DNA from: Apostichopus japonicus
Taxonomy: Eukaryota; Echinodermata; Holothuroidea; Aspidochirotida; Stichopodidae
Length of the DNA stretch: 49,000 nucleotides
Direction: 5' to 3'
Assembly (NCBI RefSeq): GCF_037975245.1
Contig: NC_092566.1
Coordinates: forward strand, 16,721,001 to 16,770,000
Shown: positions 23,001-28,770 of the stretch, in pieces
Numbering within the stretch: position 1 is the stretch's first letter
How the letters are laid out: each line of letters opens with the position of its first letter
Program-made: the position numbers and the translations under genes
Notes under the pieces: model-generated
What the model was told of the DNA's origin: nothing
Database searches by the model: none
What the model saw: the letters and a program-made list of their open reading frames with translations, nothing else

Positions 23001-25826
23001 CCCACACACACGTTCAAAAAACTAGCCGAACTACTGTAATTTGTGAGAATTTTGATGGTAATAATAGAAGCAACATATTTTTAAAATGTTCTTTAAACTT
23101 CATGAATGTAACCTTTTTTCACTTAAACAAATTGATTTGAAAAGGTTGTCTGAACGACCATCTGAATCAATGGTGAAAGACGAAGTAGTAAGAATTTGTA
23201 AAACCATTATTGTTCTACCTACTGTACTGTTCAATTCCTTTATATTCCAGTATGATATATATATAAATGTTATAAATACTGTAGGATCAACCATAAGTAT
23301 ATGAAAAACAAACAGTTAATTAAATAAGGTGATCAGAACACACACAGGTTTAAAGACAATAAAAGATATAAGAAGTTATGAATATTCAAATACTGTCGTT
23401 CAATGTCATTCAACATTTCCTCTTCAACAGCTCAGACAAATCAGGATTACGAAGATCATGTCACTACAATACATCACTTAAACGGTGTGAAGACTCGTGC
23501 AAAAAGAAACGCCTAATGCCGGTAATCTGACCTGGTTCGAATGAGGTGTAGCAGAACTGTTAGACACCACCATCGATCGCAGAAATCACACACACACAGC
23601 TTGCTACCGTCGGTAATTAGACACTAGTGTATAGTCAGTACATACAGCTGCGGTCAATACCCACAGCACTGTGTACAAACAATACAGCGATGGACATCTC
23701 AGGTCCAGCTAAAGATAACAAGGTATCACGTTTCATTACTGTACTGTCTGCATTTTGTAGCGACACGAACAAAACGTCACTTGCAAGCAACAGAATGTTA
23801 ACTTTTTCAGATGCCCGCACGCAGTTTGGGGCGAGTCTTCAATGCATGCCTTTAAGTTGATTCTTTGTGACTTTTTAAACTTTGTTAGTGGCATATTTTG
23901 ACAATTAACATGAATTTATGACAGACTACAACCATTCTTTAGAGAGAGATATTACCATGGTGACAGGAAGGCATCTGAATATGACTTTCATCATTACACC
24001 AACAGTCCTGACTTACCATGATTATAACATATCACCATTCTTAGGCTGTGTACAAGGCCAGTATGTACAGTACTGTATATTGCTTTCTACTTTTTCATCA
24101 AAGACTTTAATAGGAAATGATTAAATATTGACCTATGACCTTCCTAATTTGCAAGTACACAGTAGACTACAGGGCAGTTTTTCCATCCCAAGTGAAATGG
24201 TATATATTGCTGGTTATTTTTTACTTCACTTGATAAAAAAAATAGGTATTTGACTAAAAACAGGCAGAGCGCACGCGTTTTAAAATTTTAAAAAAAGAGA
24301 CTGCCCTTCAGACAGACCCATTAGGTTTCAGTTGTTGTTTGTTGAATACTGCACAAGAAGATCACTTTGTGTTTTTCCATTCTTTGTTTCAACTTCCTTC
24401 ATCAATTTATGTTTGTGTATGACAGGTGTACCTGAGAGTGGGACATGGAACTTAAATGCAATAAAGTTATTTTGACCCAAAAAAATGCCTTACATCCAAA
24501 AATTTACAAATCACAGAGAAAAACAAAACCATTGCATTGTTACTCTTTATAAATCAATTTTAAGAAATTGGTTTATATCTTTGTTTTTCATGATTAGAAC
24601 ATAAATTTGCTAAACGTTTTAAACTGTGCAAATGTCAAAACTGTTCAAAAAAGAACAAGAAAAAGGGATAATAAAGCTAGAAATGCAAGATAAGTCCTGC
24701 ATGTTGGACACACAACCCAAAGACATCATGCACACCGCTGTGATTTCCAAAACTCAGAAGATACGGATCTAATATCTACAGTTACAAGAACTGAAAACTC
24801 TTTGGCTTGGAAATGCATCAACTATTTCCTACTGTACACTACTTTAATGTGTATATACTGTAGGAAAAATATTGATTTTTCTGCCATAAACTATTGTAGT
24901 ATACAATTATGGGATACTTTGTACAGTCAAAAATGTTAATAAAGTACTATCAATAGTTTGTTTTCAACAACTCTCTTAGTAATTTGGCAACTTAATCAAA
25001 TAAATTCAAGATGAAAAGCAGCAAATATGACTGAATTTTCAGCCAACCACTGAAATAGCTCTGACCTCAGTTCCTATGTCTAGGCTGAATTGTTTTGGCA
25101 ATGCTTATCCATTCCTGATTCTCAAAAATTGAACTGCAATACTGTAGAGTTAGACTTACACTAGGCCTAAGTTGCAATATAGGTAAAGTTAGGATTGGCT
25201 TAGCTTATAATGCAATACTGTAGCTTACAGGCCTGAAGTGGTCTACCGTCTACACTACAAGCAACAACAGACCTACCAAACCCTAACTTTACTGACCTTG
25301 ATTTTCAGGGAAAGTCCCCAGATTACTGTATCTGGATTACAAATTTATCCATGGAAATACATGTCCCAGGATTTTATATTCTGTCCCGCAAAAATCTTCA
25401 AATTTGAAGTCCCTGATAATTTCAATTTACTCTCTTTAATTTCCTGGGAACAAAATAAGGTCAAATTAACCTAGATCAAACGAGGCCTGTGTAGGCTAAC
25501 GTTATGCTTAACAATAATAATATAAGTACTTGTAGTATACTTGTACTAGTACTAGCAGCAACAGTAACACAATTAAGTCTAACGTTAGGGCTTGCCAACA
25601 GTTACTAGTTAGTAATAGTACTTGAGTAGCCTAACAGGGATACATTAATTTTTTCACCTCGTCTCTTTGCATTCTTCGGCCTGTCGTTCTTCTCTTGAGG
25701 CTTCGATTCTTCCCTCACCGCATCACTTGTGCGAATTTCTTGAACTAAGACAATGTCACCCTCGGATTCAGTGACATCAACTTGGTTCTCAACAACTCCG
25801 GATATATCTTTTATGGAGGCCGCCAT
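1931..25826 (-). CDS. RUFY: RUFY family protein (RUN and FYVE domain-containing), 5' part, ten coding exons, continues past left edge
   Basis: Seen: ten minus-strand exons with consistent splice phases encode a RUN domain followed by a long coiled coil. Coding segments are 18867-18990 (or 25658-25826), 15517-15699, 14785-14902, 13312-13413, 11566-11763, 6341-6482, 5258-5359, 4517-4633, 3786-3953 and 1931-2028. From the 18990 start this gives 450 residues plus two bases; from the 25826 start, 465 residues plus two bases. The order and spacing of blocks such as [42 protein letters not shown] and [20 protein letters not shown] follow vertebrate RUFY1/2/3 almost without gaps. Known: RUFY proteins bind small GTPases (Rab4, Rab14, Arl8b) and kinesin or dynein factors, and act on endosome and lysosome positioning; longer forms end in a PI3P-binding FYVE finger. 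Inferred: the FYVE finger lies left of the window, because the last exon seen ends in phase 2 inside the coiled coil. Confidence 0.93.
2029..3785. other. RUFY intron 9, non-coding
   Basis: AT-rich intron between exons 9 and 10. It contains a short TA run near 2090-2101, a TAAA run at 2407-2422 and A-runs. No recognisable element or exon. Confidence 0.6.
3786..3953 (-). CDS. RUFY: RUFY exon 9 (coiled coil)
   Basis: A 168-base exon (56 codons, phase 0 to 0) with acceptor TCTCTTCAG|GAGATT and donor CAG|GTAAAA. It encodes [40 protein letters not shown] and [16 protein letters not shown]. The [10 protein letters not shown] and LRKQLEEIK blocks are nearly invariant in RUFY proteins. Confidence 0.96.
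4517..4633 (-). CDS. RUFY: RUFY exon 8 (coiled coil), weak donor
   Basis: A 117-base exon (39 codons, phase 0 to 0) with acceptor TTAATTACAG|ATTGCC. It encodes [20 protein letters not shown] and [19 protein letters not shown], matching the family block with ETYK-x-x-RQGLDEMY. The donor that gives the gap-free family alignment is CAA|GTTCGT, a poor match to consensus. A second GT six bases downstream (TTC|GTTAAG) would leave phase 1 and would not join exon 9 in frame. Confidence 0.92.
4830..5036 (+). mobile_element. 3' tail of a LINE or LINE-mobilised SINE plus TA microsatellite
   Basis: The segment around 4933-4990 reads TTAAGCGCTTTGAGCAGC and then GCGCTATATAAATATTA, followed by a TTA-repeat tail. 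This arrangement (AAGCGCTTTGAG, a short spacer, GCGCTATATAAAT, then a trinucleotide tail) is the familiar 3' end of many animal L2/CR1/RTE-type LINEs and their SINEs. A (TA)n microsatellite follows at about 5010-5035. It lies in RUFY intron 7-8. The 5' boundary is not defined. Confidence 0.65.
5258..5359 (-). CDS. RUFY: RUFY exon 7 (coiled coil)
   Basis: A 102-base phase 0 exon with acceptor CTCTCAACAG|CTTGCC and donor AAG|GTAATT. It encodes 34 residues: [20 protein letters not shown], then [14 protein letters not shown]. The spacing of hydrophobic and charged residues and the ENQQLR block match the coiled coil of RUFY1/2. Confidence 0.94.
6341..6482 (-). CDS. RUFY: RUFY exon 6 (linker and first coiled-coil segment)
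   Basis: A 142-base exon with acceptor TTTGTTGACAG|TAATCC (good pyrimidine tract) and donor GAA|GTGAGT, phase 2 to phase 0. It encodes residues about 242-289: [23 protein letters not shown], then heptad-like [32 protein letters not shown] is a RUFY hallmark just after the RUN domain. Its 5' half, including the splice acceptor, is duplicated upstream at about 6722-6830. Confidence 0.95.
6567..6656 (+). mobile_element. 90-bp dispersed repeat with hairpin, flanked by 16-bp target-site duplication
   Basis: The insert is bounded by the direct repeat AAATATAAAAGGAATT at 6551-6566 and 6657-6672. The nearby partial duplicate at about 6820 has one related copy of that site and no insert, giving a local empty-site reference. 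The core at 6600-6639 has GCCT ... AGGC ends around a 6-bp stem (GATCCT/AGGATC, 3-base loop), followed by GAAACGTC. Related copies are at about 21115-21205 and 48345-48410. The long duplication is typical of target-primed retroposition, not of cut-and-paste elements. See the hammerhead-like finding. Confidence 0.75.
6722..6890 (-). pseudogene. Partial duplicate of RUFY exon 6 with its splice acceptor
   Basis: Sequence at about 6725-6830 repeats 6462-6560 with scattered differences. On the minus strand it keeps an acceptor (GACAG|TTCTCC) and codes for [10 protein letters not shown] in the exon 6 frame, then diverges to a stop within a few codons. No matching donor is seen. It lies 5' of the true exon 6 in the transcript, so it is a potential decoy acceptor. 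Confidence 0.7.
7690..8480. repeat. Degenerate tandem array, about six units of 115-145 bp
   Basis: Repeated landmarks CTGTAAGTACTGTA, GTACTGCACTGTAC, GTGTGCTGTATA and CACATTACC recur at roughly 7790, 7932, 8062, 8178, 8309 and 8423. Units are rich in TGTA/TACA and vary by small indels. Small open frames within the array are products of the repeat. It lies in RUFY intron 5-6. Confidence 0.85.
9165..9532. mobile_element. Dispersed repeat, inverted copy of 23484-23860
   Basis: This roughly 370-bp block aligns along its length, in reverse complement and with modest divergence, to 23484-23860. Shared landmarks are AAGACTCGCCCC, TGCAGACAGTACAGTAATG, GCTACCGTCGGTAAT and GAATGAGGTGTA. GAAGACTC/GAGTCTTC at the two ends acts as a short terminal inverted repeat, suggesting a MITE. 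Both copies are in RUFY introns. Confidence 0.8.
11566..11763 (-). CDS. RUFY: RUFY exon 5 (end of RUN domain)
   Basis: A 198-base exon with acceptor TTTTGTACAG|TGAG and donor GCAAG|GTGAGA. It encodes residues about 176-241: [20 protein letters not shown], then [20 protein letters not shown] and [12 protein letters not shown]. The [10 protein letters not shown] and VIDFS blocks close the RUN domain. It is followed by a short Gly/Pro/Asn-rich linker. A 333-bp hAT-like insertion lies in the upstream intron only 118 bases from this exon's acceptor. Confidence 0.96.
11881..12213. mobile_element. hAT-like MITE, 333 bp, with perfect 8-bp target-site duplication
   Basis: The element starts CAGGGTTTCCCTACC and ends CAGTTAGGGAACCCTG, giving terminal inverted repeats of about 15 bp. 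It is flanked by CCCTAACC at 11873-11880 and 12214-12221, a perfect 8-bp duplication typical of hAT transposons. It is C-rich at both ends, with no transposase, so it is non-autonomous. It lies in RUFY intron 4-5. Confidence 0.9.
12420..12850 (+). mobile_element. Degraded LINE reverse-transcriptase C-terminal fragment
   Basis: Across one frameshift, the plus strand reads [23 protein letters not shown] and then [14 protein letters not shown]. This is the pattern near the C terminus of many LINE reverse transcriptases (a VPR-like motif, then YG-x-R-x-F, then GPKLWNSLP). Stops and frameshifts make it non-functional. A tail region at about 12760-12810 has AAGGTGGGCTATACAAATACC, followed by a TGTC microsatellite at 12815-12848. 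Confidence 0.6.
13312..13413 (-). CDS. RUFY: RUFY exon 4 (RUN domain)
   Basis: A 102-base exon with acceptor GGCATTTCAG|AACC and donor CTGAG|GTGAGA, phase 2 to phase 2. It encodes residues about 142-175: [20 protein letters not shown] and then [10 protein letters not shown]. The invariant [15 protein letters not shown] block is nearly identical to vertebrate RUFY proteins, making this one of the most secure exons here. Confidence 0.96.
13414..14784. other. RUFY intron 3-4, non-coding with possible LINE 3' end
   Basis: At about 13680-13890 the plus strand has A-rich DNA and ends GGAATAAAGAAATTGAAATT, resembling the 3' repeat tail of some LINEs. The assignment is weak because no coding remnant is visible. 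A TTTCC(A/T)TT-type repeat with CTCGCTCGATTTCAGGAAGG occurs near 14085 and resembles exon 3 sequence at 14785-14810, probably by chance or by a small duplication. Nothing else recognised. Confidence 0.4.
14785..14902 (-). CDS. RUFY: RUFY exon 3 (RUN domain)
   Basis: A 118-base exon runs from acceptor CTACAAAG|GG to donor TCAA|GTGAGT. It encodes residues about 103-141, including [20 protein letters not shown] and [16 protein letters not shown]. These match the RUN-domain block that in vertebrate RUFY proteins reads as a Lys-rich stretch, SFWG or SFFG, then PEA-x-I and LPG. It starts in phase 1 and ends in phase 2, matching both neighbours. Confidence 0.95.
15517..15699 (-). CDS. RUFY: RUFY exon 2 (start of RUN domain)
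   Basis: A 183-base exon runs from acceptor AAAATAG|AT (phase 1) to donor AAAG|GTACGG (phase 1). It encodes residues about 43-102 of the 1A isoform, beginning [17 protein letters not shown], with the RUN signature [17 protein letters not shown] at its end. Either first exon supplies the G that completes the first Asp codon. The RUN domain starts around residue 62 and in this family contacts Rab or Arl GTPases. A Met-Glu-Arg-like start inside the exon is not needed because the phase match to the upstream exons is exact. Confidence 0.95.
15700..18866. other. RUFY intron 1A-2, non-coding
   Basis: Intron between alternative exon 1A and exon 2. It contains the LINE remnant at 16240-16920, a poly-C/poly-A junction at 17142-17167, a C-rich stretch at 17343-17368 and a G-rich stretch at 18421-18470. 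Otherwise AT-rich sequence with no exon seen. Confidence 0.6.
16240..16920 (+). mobile_element. Degraded LINE 3' end with reverse-transcriptase C-terminal remnant
   Basis: Plus-strand translation gives [20 protein letters not shown] and KYGLAPSW at about 16280-16380, then after a break [19 protein letters not shown] and SCTSF at 16490-16560. These match the conserved C-terminal region of CR1/L2/RTE-type LINE proteins (LHWLPV-x-x-RI, GLAPSYL, then a-P-x-LWN-x-LP-x-x-IRSC). Stops follow. The 3' end is an AATAAATAAATAAATTATTATT tail at about 16897-16925. It lies in RUFY intron 1A-2. Confidence 0.85.
18867..18990 (-). CDS. RUFY: RUFY alternative first coding exon 1A (RUFY3-type N terminus)
   Basis: A 124-base exon of 41 codons plus one base runs from the ATG at 18988-18990 to a G|GTAAGT donor. 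It encodes [19 protein letters not shown] followed by LCLREL and a Ser/Pro-rich end. Known: this block closely matches the N terminus typical of vertebrate RUFY3, which is good evidence that the exon is real. The first base of a codon is left over and completes an Asp with exon 2. No convincing pyrimidine-tract acceptor precedes the ATG, so it is read as a first exon with its own promoter rather than an internal exon after 1B. Confidence 0.88.
19634..19810 (-). CDS. Short open frame with N-terminal hydrophobic segment, doubtful
   Basis: From the ATG at 19808-19810 the minus strand encodes about 58 residues, beginning [20 protein letters not shown] and then [19 protein letters not shown]. The first 20 or so residues could be a signal anchor, followed by a basic Leu/Arg-rich stretch. 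Possible donors (A|GTACCG, A|GTGGGA) occur before the stop. I do not recognise it. It could be the first exon of an unidentified transcript, but chance is more likely. Confidence 0.15.
   Translation of the reverse strand: MLEFYLVLVIAAYCVNVYGILDFAVKFLSLRLRLWEYRGADAVSRVGREAFVLQYLQE
21115..21205 (-). mobile_element. Second copy of the hairpin-bearing dispersed repeat
   Basis: In reverse complement this matches the 6567-6656 insert over about 85 bases: ACTTGTCATTCAGCCTC, TGAAGAAGATCCTG, AGGATCGACACGTCAGGCC, AACTTACTTTTACGCA. The GATCCT/AGGATC stem is kept and the GAAA box reads GACA. It lies in intron 1B-1A. Confidence 0.75.
21890..22375. repeat. Minisatellite, eight units of about 50-74 bp with C-rich spacers
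   Basis: Eight copies of TGTTGACATCCAGGGGTACA / GCCAGAGACATGACATTGAT are separated by variable C-runs (CCCCCTCCC type) ending in CTCA. A decayed copy precedes the array at 21858-21900. Unit-length variation lies almost entirely in the C-tracts. Open frames across the array, with repeats such as CGTARG or SGCTPG, are repeat artefacts. Confidence 0.92.
23484..23860. mobile_element. Dispersed repeat, inverted copy of 9165-9532
   Basis: This aligns in opposite orientation to 9165-9532. It begins GTGTGAAGACTCG and ends GGGGCGAGTCTTCAATGC. It has no coding capacity and is probably a MITE. It lies in intron 1B-1A, so the two copies flank exons 1A to 5 in the precursor RNA. Confidence 0.8.
25658..25826 (-). 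CDS. RUFY: RUFY alternative first coding exon 1B
   Basis: The ATG at 25824-25826 opens a 56-codon exon ending at a GAG|GTGAAA donor in phase 1, the same phase as exon 1A, so it can join exon 2 (15699) in frame. The product begins [15 protein letters not shown], is acidic in its first 40 residues, then Lys/Arg-rich (about 41-56), with no signal peptide or membrane segment. The start context CAAAATGGCGGCC resembles a combined YY1/TISU initiator of short-leader mRNAs, and a TATATAATA stretch lies just upstream. I do not recognise the 56 residues; the call rests on the start context, open frame, donor and phase. An exact first-exon role needs transcript support. The first eight codons and the upstream DNA are duplicated at 45187-45740. 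Confidence 0.6.
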
Positions 25827-26036
25827 TTTGTATTATATACGGAAGCCTTACATGGTTAATTCAATGTATCTTCGCCTACTTGCACTAATCGAAACTGTTG
25901 TATCTGAGAATACGGCAAGATATCGTATCCTCTACCGTAGAATTGAGAGTTGTGCAATTACAGGATTGTGTATACGTTGCTTGTCTTTTCCGTATTGTGT
26001 GCGTTGCTTCTTTTTTTCTTTTCTTTTTTGTCATCA

Positions 26037-26325
26037 AAGGTATAAGGGGAGGGTATAAGGGGAGGGTTACCGAGGGTATAAGGGGAGGGTATAAGGGGAG
26101 GGTATAAGGGGAGGGTATAAGGGTAGGGTATAAGGGTAGGGTATAAGGGGTCGGTATAAGGGGAGGGTATAAGGGGAGGGAATAAGGGGTCGGTATAAGG
26201 GGAGGGTATAAGGGAAGGGTATAAGGGGAGGGTATAAGGGGAGGCTATAAGGGGAGGCTATAAGGGGAGGGTATAAGGGGAGGCTATAAGGGGAGGGTAT
26301 TAGGGGAGGGTATAAGGGGAGGGTA
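26037..26325 (+). repeat. G-rich 13-bp minisatellite (about 22 units)
   Basis: Tandem copies of ATAAGGGGAGGGT, with variants such as ATAAGGGTAGGGT and ATAAGGGGTCGGT, begin about 210 bases upstream of the RUFY exon 1B start codon. The array resumes after a MITE at 26706-26772 with about five units. The plus strand has regularly spaced GGGG and GGG runs (G-quadruplex potential); the RUFY-sense strand is C/T-rich. Confidence 0.95.
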
Positions 26326-26705
26326 CAGTGGCGGAGCTAGGGGTATTGGTCAAGGGGGCGAGAATGGTCTGTAGGGGCGCTTTGAACACTATCTAAGCGG
26401 AGCGCCACCGTACAGGTTGGCGCGGAGCGTACAGGATTTTTTTTTGAGTAAAGAAACTCCATAGATCCTCGGAAATGACCCTTTCCTGGCCTTACTAATT
26501 TGCAGATAAATGAAGAATAAAATAGGTGTCATCGCCAAAAAATGTGACAAATGTCAATATGTAGATGAGAGCGCAATAAAAAAGTCAATAATCGCGAATA
26601 AGTAAAAAGTGGTAAAAAGCTGAAAAGGGCGCCAGCAGTCCATTGAGTCCGTAAGTGGGGGGGGGGGGGCATCCGCCCCCTGACTGTATGGACGCTCCGC
26701 CACTG
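26326..26705. mobile_element. hAT-like MITE, 380 bp, inserted inside the minisatellite
   Basis: Terminal inverted repeats are CAGTGGCGGAGC at the left and GCTCCGCCACTG at the right. Eight bases, GGAGGGTA, flank both ends, consistent with an 8-bp hAT duplication, although the host tandem repeat could supply the same bases. It contains the internal GCGGAGCGCCACC / GGTTGGCGCGGAGCG hairpin also found near 32900 and 39130. No coding capacity. Confidence 0.88.
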
Positions 26706-27477
26706 GGAGGGTATAAGGGGAGGGTATAAGGGGAGGGTTAAGGTATAAGGGGAGGGTATAAGGGGAGGGTAACCCTGCCCTTCAAGAAACTTTGGAACAA
26801 CTATAAAATGGTGCCCTGTATTTGCAATCAGTTTCGAAACAATACTGGAAAATGTCTCAATCAGTAGTCACGCTGGCCGATATGAAAATACTCACCTTCA
26901 TTCCAGTGTATGTACGTAATGCTATAATTGCGTGTCTTTCAACCGAAATCGGGGGAAAGTTATTCTAGCATGAGTTCATCCAACCGTTGTCTGGAGGATA
27001 AGGACATAAAGATAAATATAGAAAAAGAAAGAAAGCCTAGCAGTCTGTTGTTTGATTTTAATTAAACTCAAGTTTGTTCTGTTACTATGCAAACTGTACT
27101 ATAGTTGTGGTATTAACGATTAACGAGTAAAAACTCCGACTGAAAGTGTACCGCTAAAAATATTGATAAATCAGTCATGAATTACATCAGTATTTTTAAT
27201 TGGCATTGCTGATGAATTCTTGTAAATTACTTATTACATAATATAGTCATTATATCACCTTCCAATTATCTCAACTAAAGCGATGACAATATCTATATTT
27301 GATTTCTAATTTATTTCCATTCTGCTTGAGGACCGGGGCAGGATATTTTAAAAAGACACGACCAAATACCCGGTCCTCAGATTTTCTTTGGCTCATAGAC
27401 ATCGTTATGCTGCCATCTTTCTTCTCTCAAAGTTTGAAGGTAATCATCTCGTTGCACATAGTATGCATATGTGTGTC

Positions 27478-27775
27478 CAGGCGCGTAGCCAAGGGGGGGG
27501 GGAAGGGGGCAGCCATATTTTTTAATTTTATTTTTAATGTTTTTATGATATCGCTAGTAATTTCAAAAGAAAAAAATGCTAAGATGCAACTTACAAGGCC
27601 TGGGAAGTGCCATTTCCAGCGATCTGGGAGGCATTTTCAGCCAAAATTTTCTTTTAGGCTTCGCGCAAACTCATGGTGGCGCTACGCTTAGATAGTTTGC
27701 AATGCAGAATCTAAGGCTTGGATAGTTTGCCTACATTTTCGCCCCTCCCTTGGCAAATTCCTGGCTACGCGCCTG
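27478..27775. mobile_element. hAT-like MITE, 298 bp
   Basis: Terminal inverted repeats are CAGGCGCGTAGCCA and TGGCTACGCGCCTG. Flanks are TGTGTGTC (27470-27477) and TGTGTGTT (27776-27783), a 7-of-8 duplication. An internal run of G at 27490-27508 and a GGTGGCGCTACGC segment link it to the other MITEs of this window. No transposase. Confidence 0.85.
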
Positions 27776-28495
27776 TGTGTGTTTTTACAACATGGTAAAA
27801 TTGAAAACACACATTGACTTTGACAAGCAACTTGAATGAATGCTGCCCTGTGTCCCCAAATTAAAACACACCTCTCATAACACAGATATATCAAAGTCAA
27901 TAACCTACAACATGGAGACCAGAGAAATACTCAGGATTAACATTGTATTAAAAAACAGGAACCAGCAAGTAATGATCATTAAATATTTAGAGAAGAACAA
28001 GTAATGATCATTAAATATTGAGAGAAGATAACGACAATTAATTAAGGCATCATCAATATGCTAACATCTGTCAAATCAGACTTCTTTAAAACTATGAAAT
28101 GACTACGGTAAATTGACATTTAGGCCTACCAGGGAAAGTAACTTGAAATACCAATATGACAAAAAAAAACTTCTAAATGGAGACCGGATATATACAAACA
28201 GCATTAATTAAATAAGGGTAATGAACTGCCGAGCAGGTTAAGACGAATATGGTATTATATAAAAATGGTGAGTTTTATTCCAACAAATATTTTTTATTTG
28301 CATTTAATTATGTGAAATGGTTTGGCTTCTTCTCCACTTTATTTTCTATAGGTACATAATAGTATCTAAATTAAAAGCGAATGTGACGGTAGGTTTCCCA
28401 ATGCTTGGGTTTAGAGAGAGAAAGCCTTAGGAATAATGGTATATTATGAATTGATAAGAATATAATTTTTCAATCAATGTTCGCATGGGATAACG

Positions 28496-28501
28496 TTTAT
28501 T
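28496..28501 (-). terminator. Candidate polyadenylation signal of the ODC-like gene
   Basis: AATAAA on the minus strand about 210 bases after the stop codon at 28710. No other canonical hexamer was noticed closer to the stop. Position is plausible for a short 3'UTR. Confidence 0.5.
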
Positions 28502-28709
28502 AATCTACAGATATCTGTTTTATGTGTTGATTATCCACTTCACTACTATAGAATTAGCGTTACAATGAACTATCAAATGAACTGTCAAAGGTGTGTCATC
28601 ACGTGACATATAACATAAACCTTAAATTCATTCTTTCCTTTTTTCTTCAATTAACATTATAATACGCATATTCATAGTCACTAATTACGTCATGTCTTAA
28701 TCATGAGAT

Positions 28710-28770
28710 TTATACACAAAAATTGATTTCTCCAAAAGCTCCACCAGACACCAGTTCATCTAATCGCTCC
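28710..28770 (-). CDS. ODC-like exon 9 (C-terminal tail and stop)
   Basis: A 61-base coding exon, acceptor CTCTGCATAG|GGAG, completing Lys and adding ERLDELVSGGAFGEINFCV and a TAA stop. The IN-x-x-V ending recalls the C terminus of vertebrate ODC, though the tail is much shorter. The exon is short, so the call rests on phase, the acceptor and this ending. Confidence 0.75.

Larger units (their letters stand above)
18991..25657. other. RUFY intron 1B-1A and upstream region of exon 1A
   Basis: A 6.7-kb interval containing the 21115 repeat, the 21890 minisatellite and the 23484 repeat. Purine-rich tracts lie at 20561-20590, 21241-21400 and 22495-22560. About 1.5 kb upstream of exon 1A, around 20430-20590, sequence is less AT-rich and has a CACGTG E-box at 20501-20506, so the 1A promoter may be here. 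No coding exon is recognised. Confidence 0.5.
25803..27055. repeat. Duplicated segment, copy 1 (RUFY exon 1B start and upstream region)
   Basis: Sequence from 25803 to about 26040 and again 26765 to about 27055 matches 45187-45740 in the same orientation. The first 200 bases differ at only nine positions. Here the two matching parts are separated by an expanded 13-bp minisatellite containing a MITE; in the other copy they are separated by only two or three related units. The segment holds the exon 1B initiator and its presumed promoter. Confidence 0.92.
25827..28495. other. Intergenic region between RUFY exon 1B and the ODC-like gene
   Basis: The two genes are head to tail on the minus strand, about 2.7 kb apart. 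Besides the duplicated segment, the minisatellite and two MITEs, there is a 31-base tandem duplication at about 27961-28025 (AACAAGTAATGATCATTAAA twice). The rest is AT-rich with no gene seen. Confidence 0.6.
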
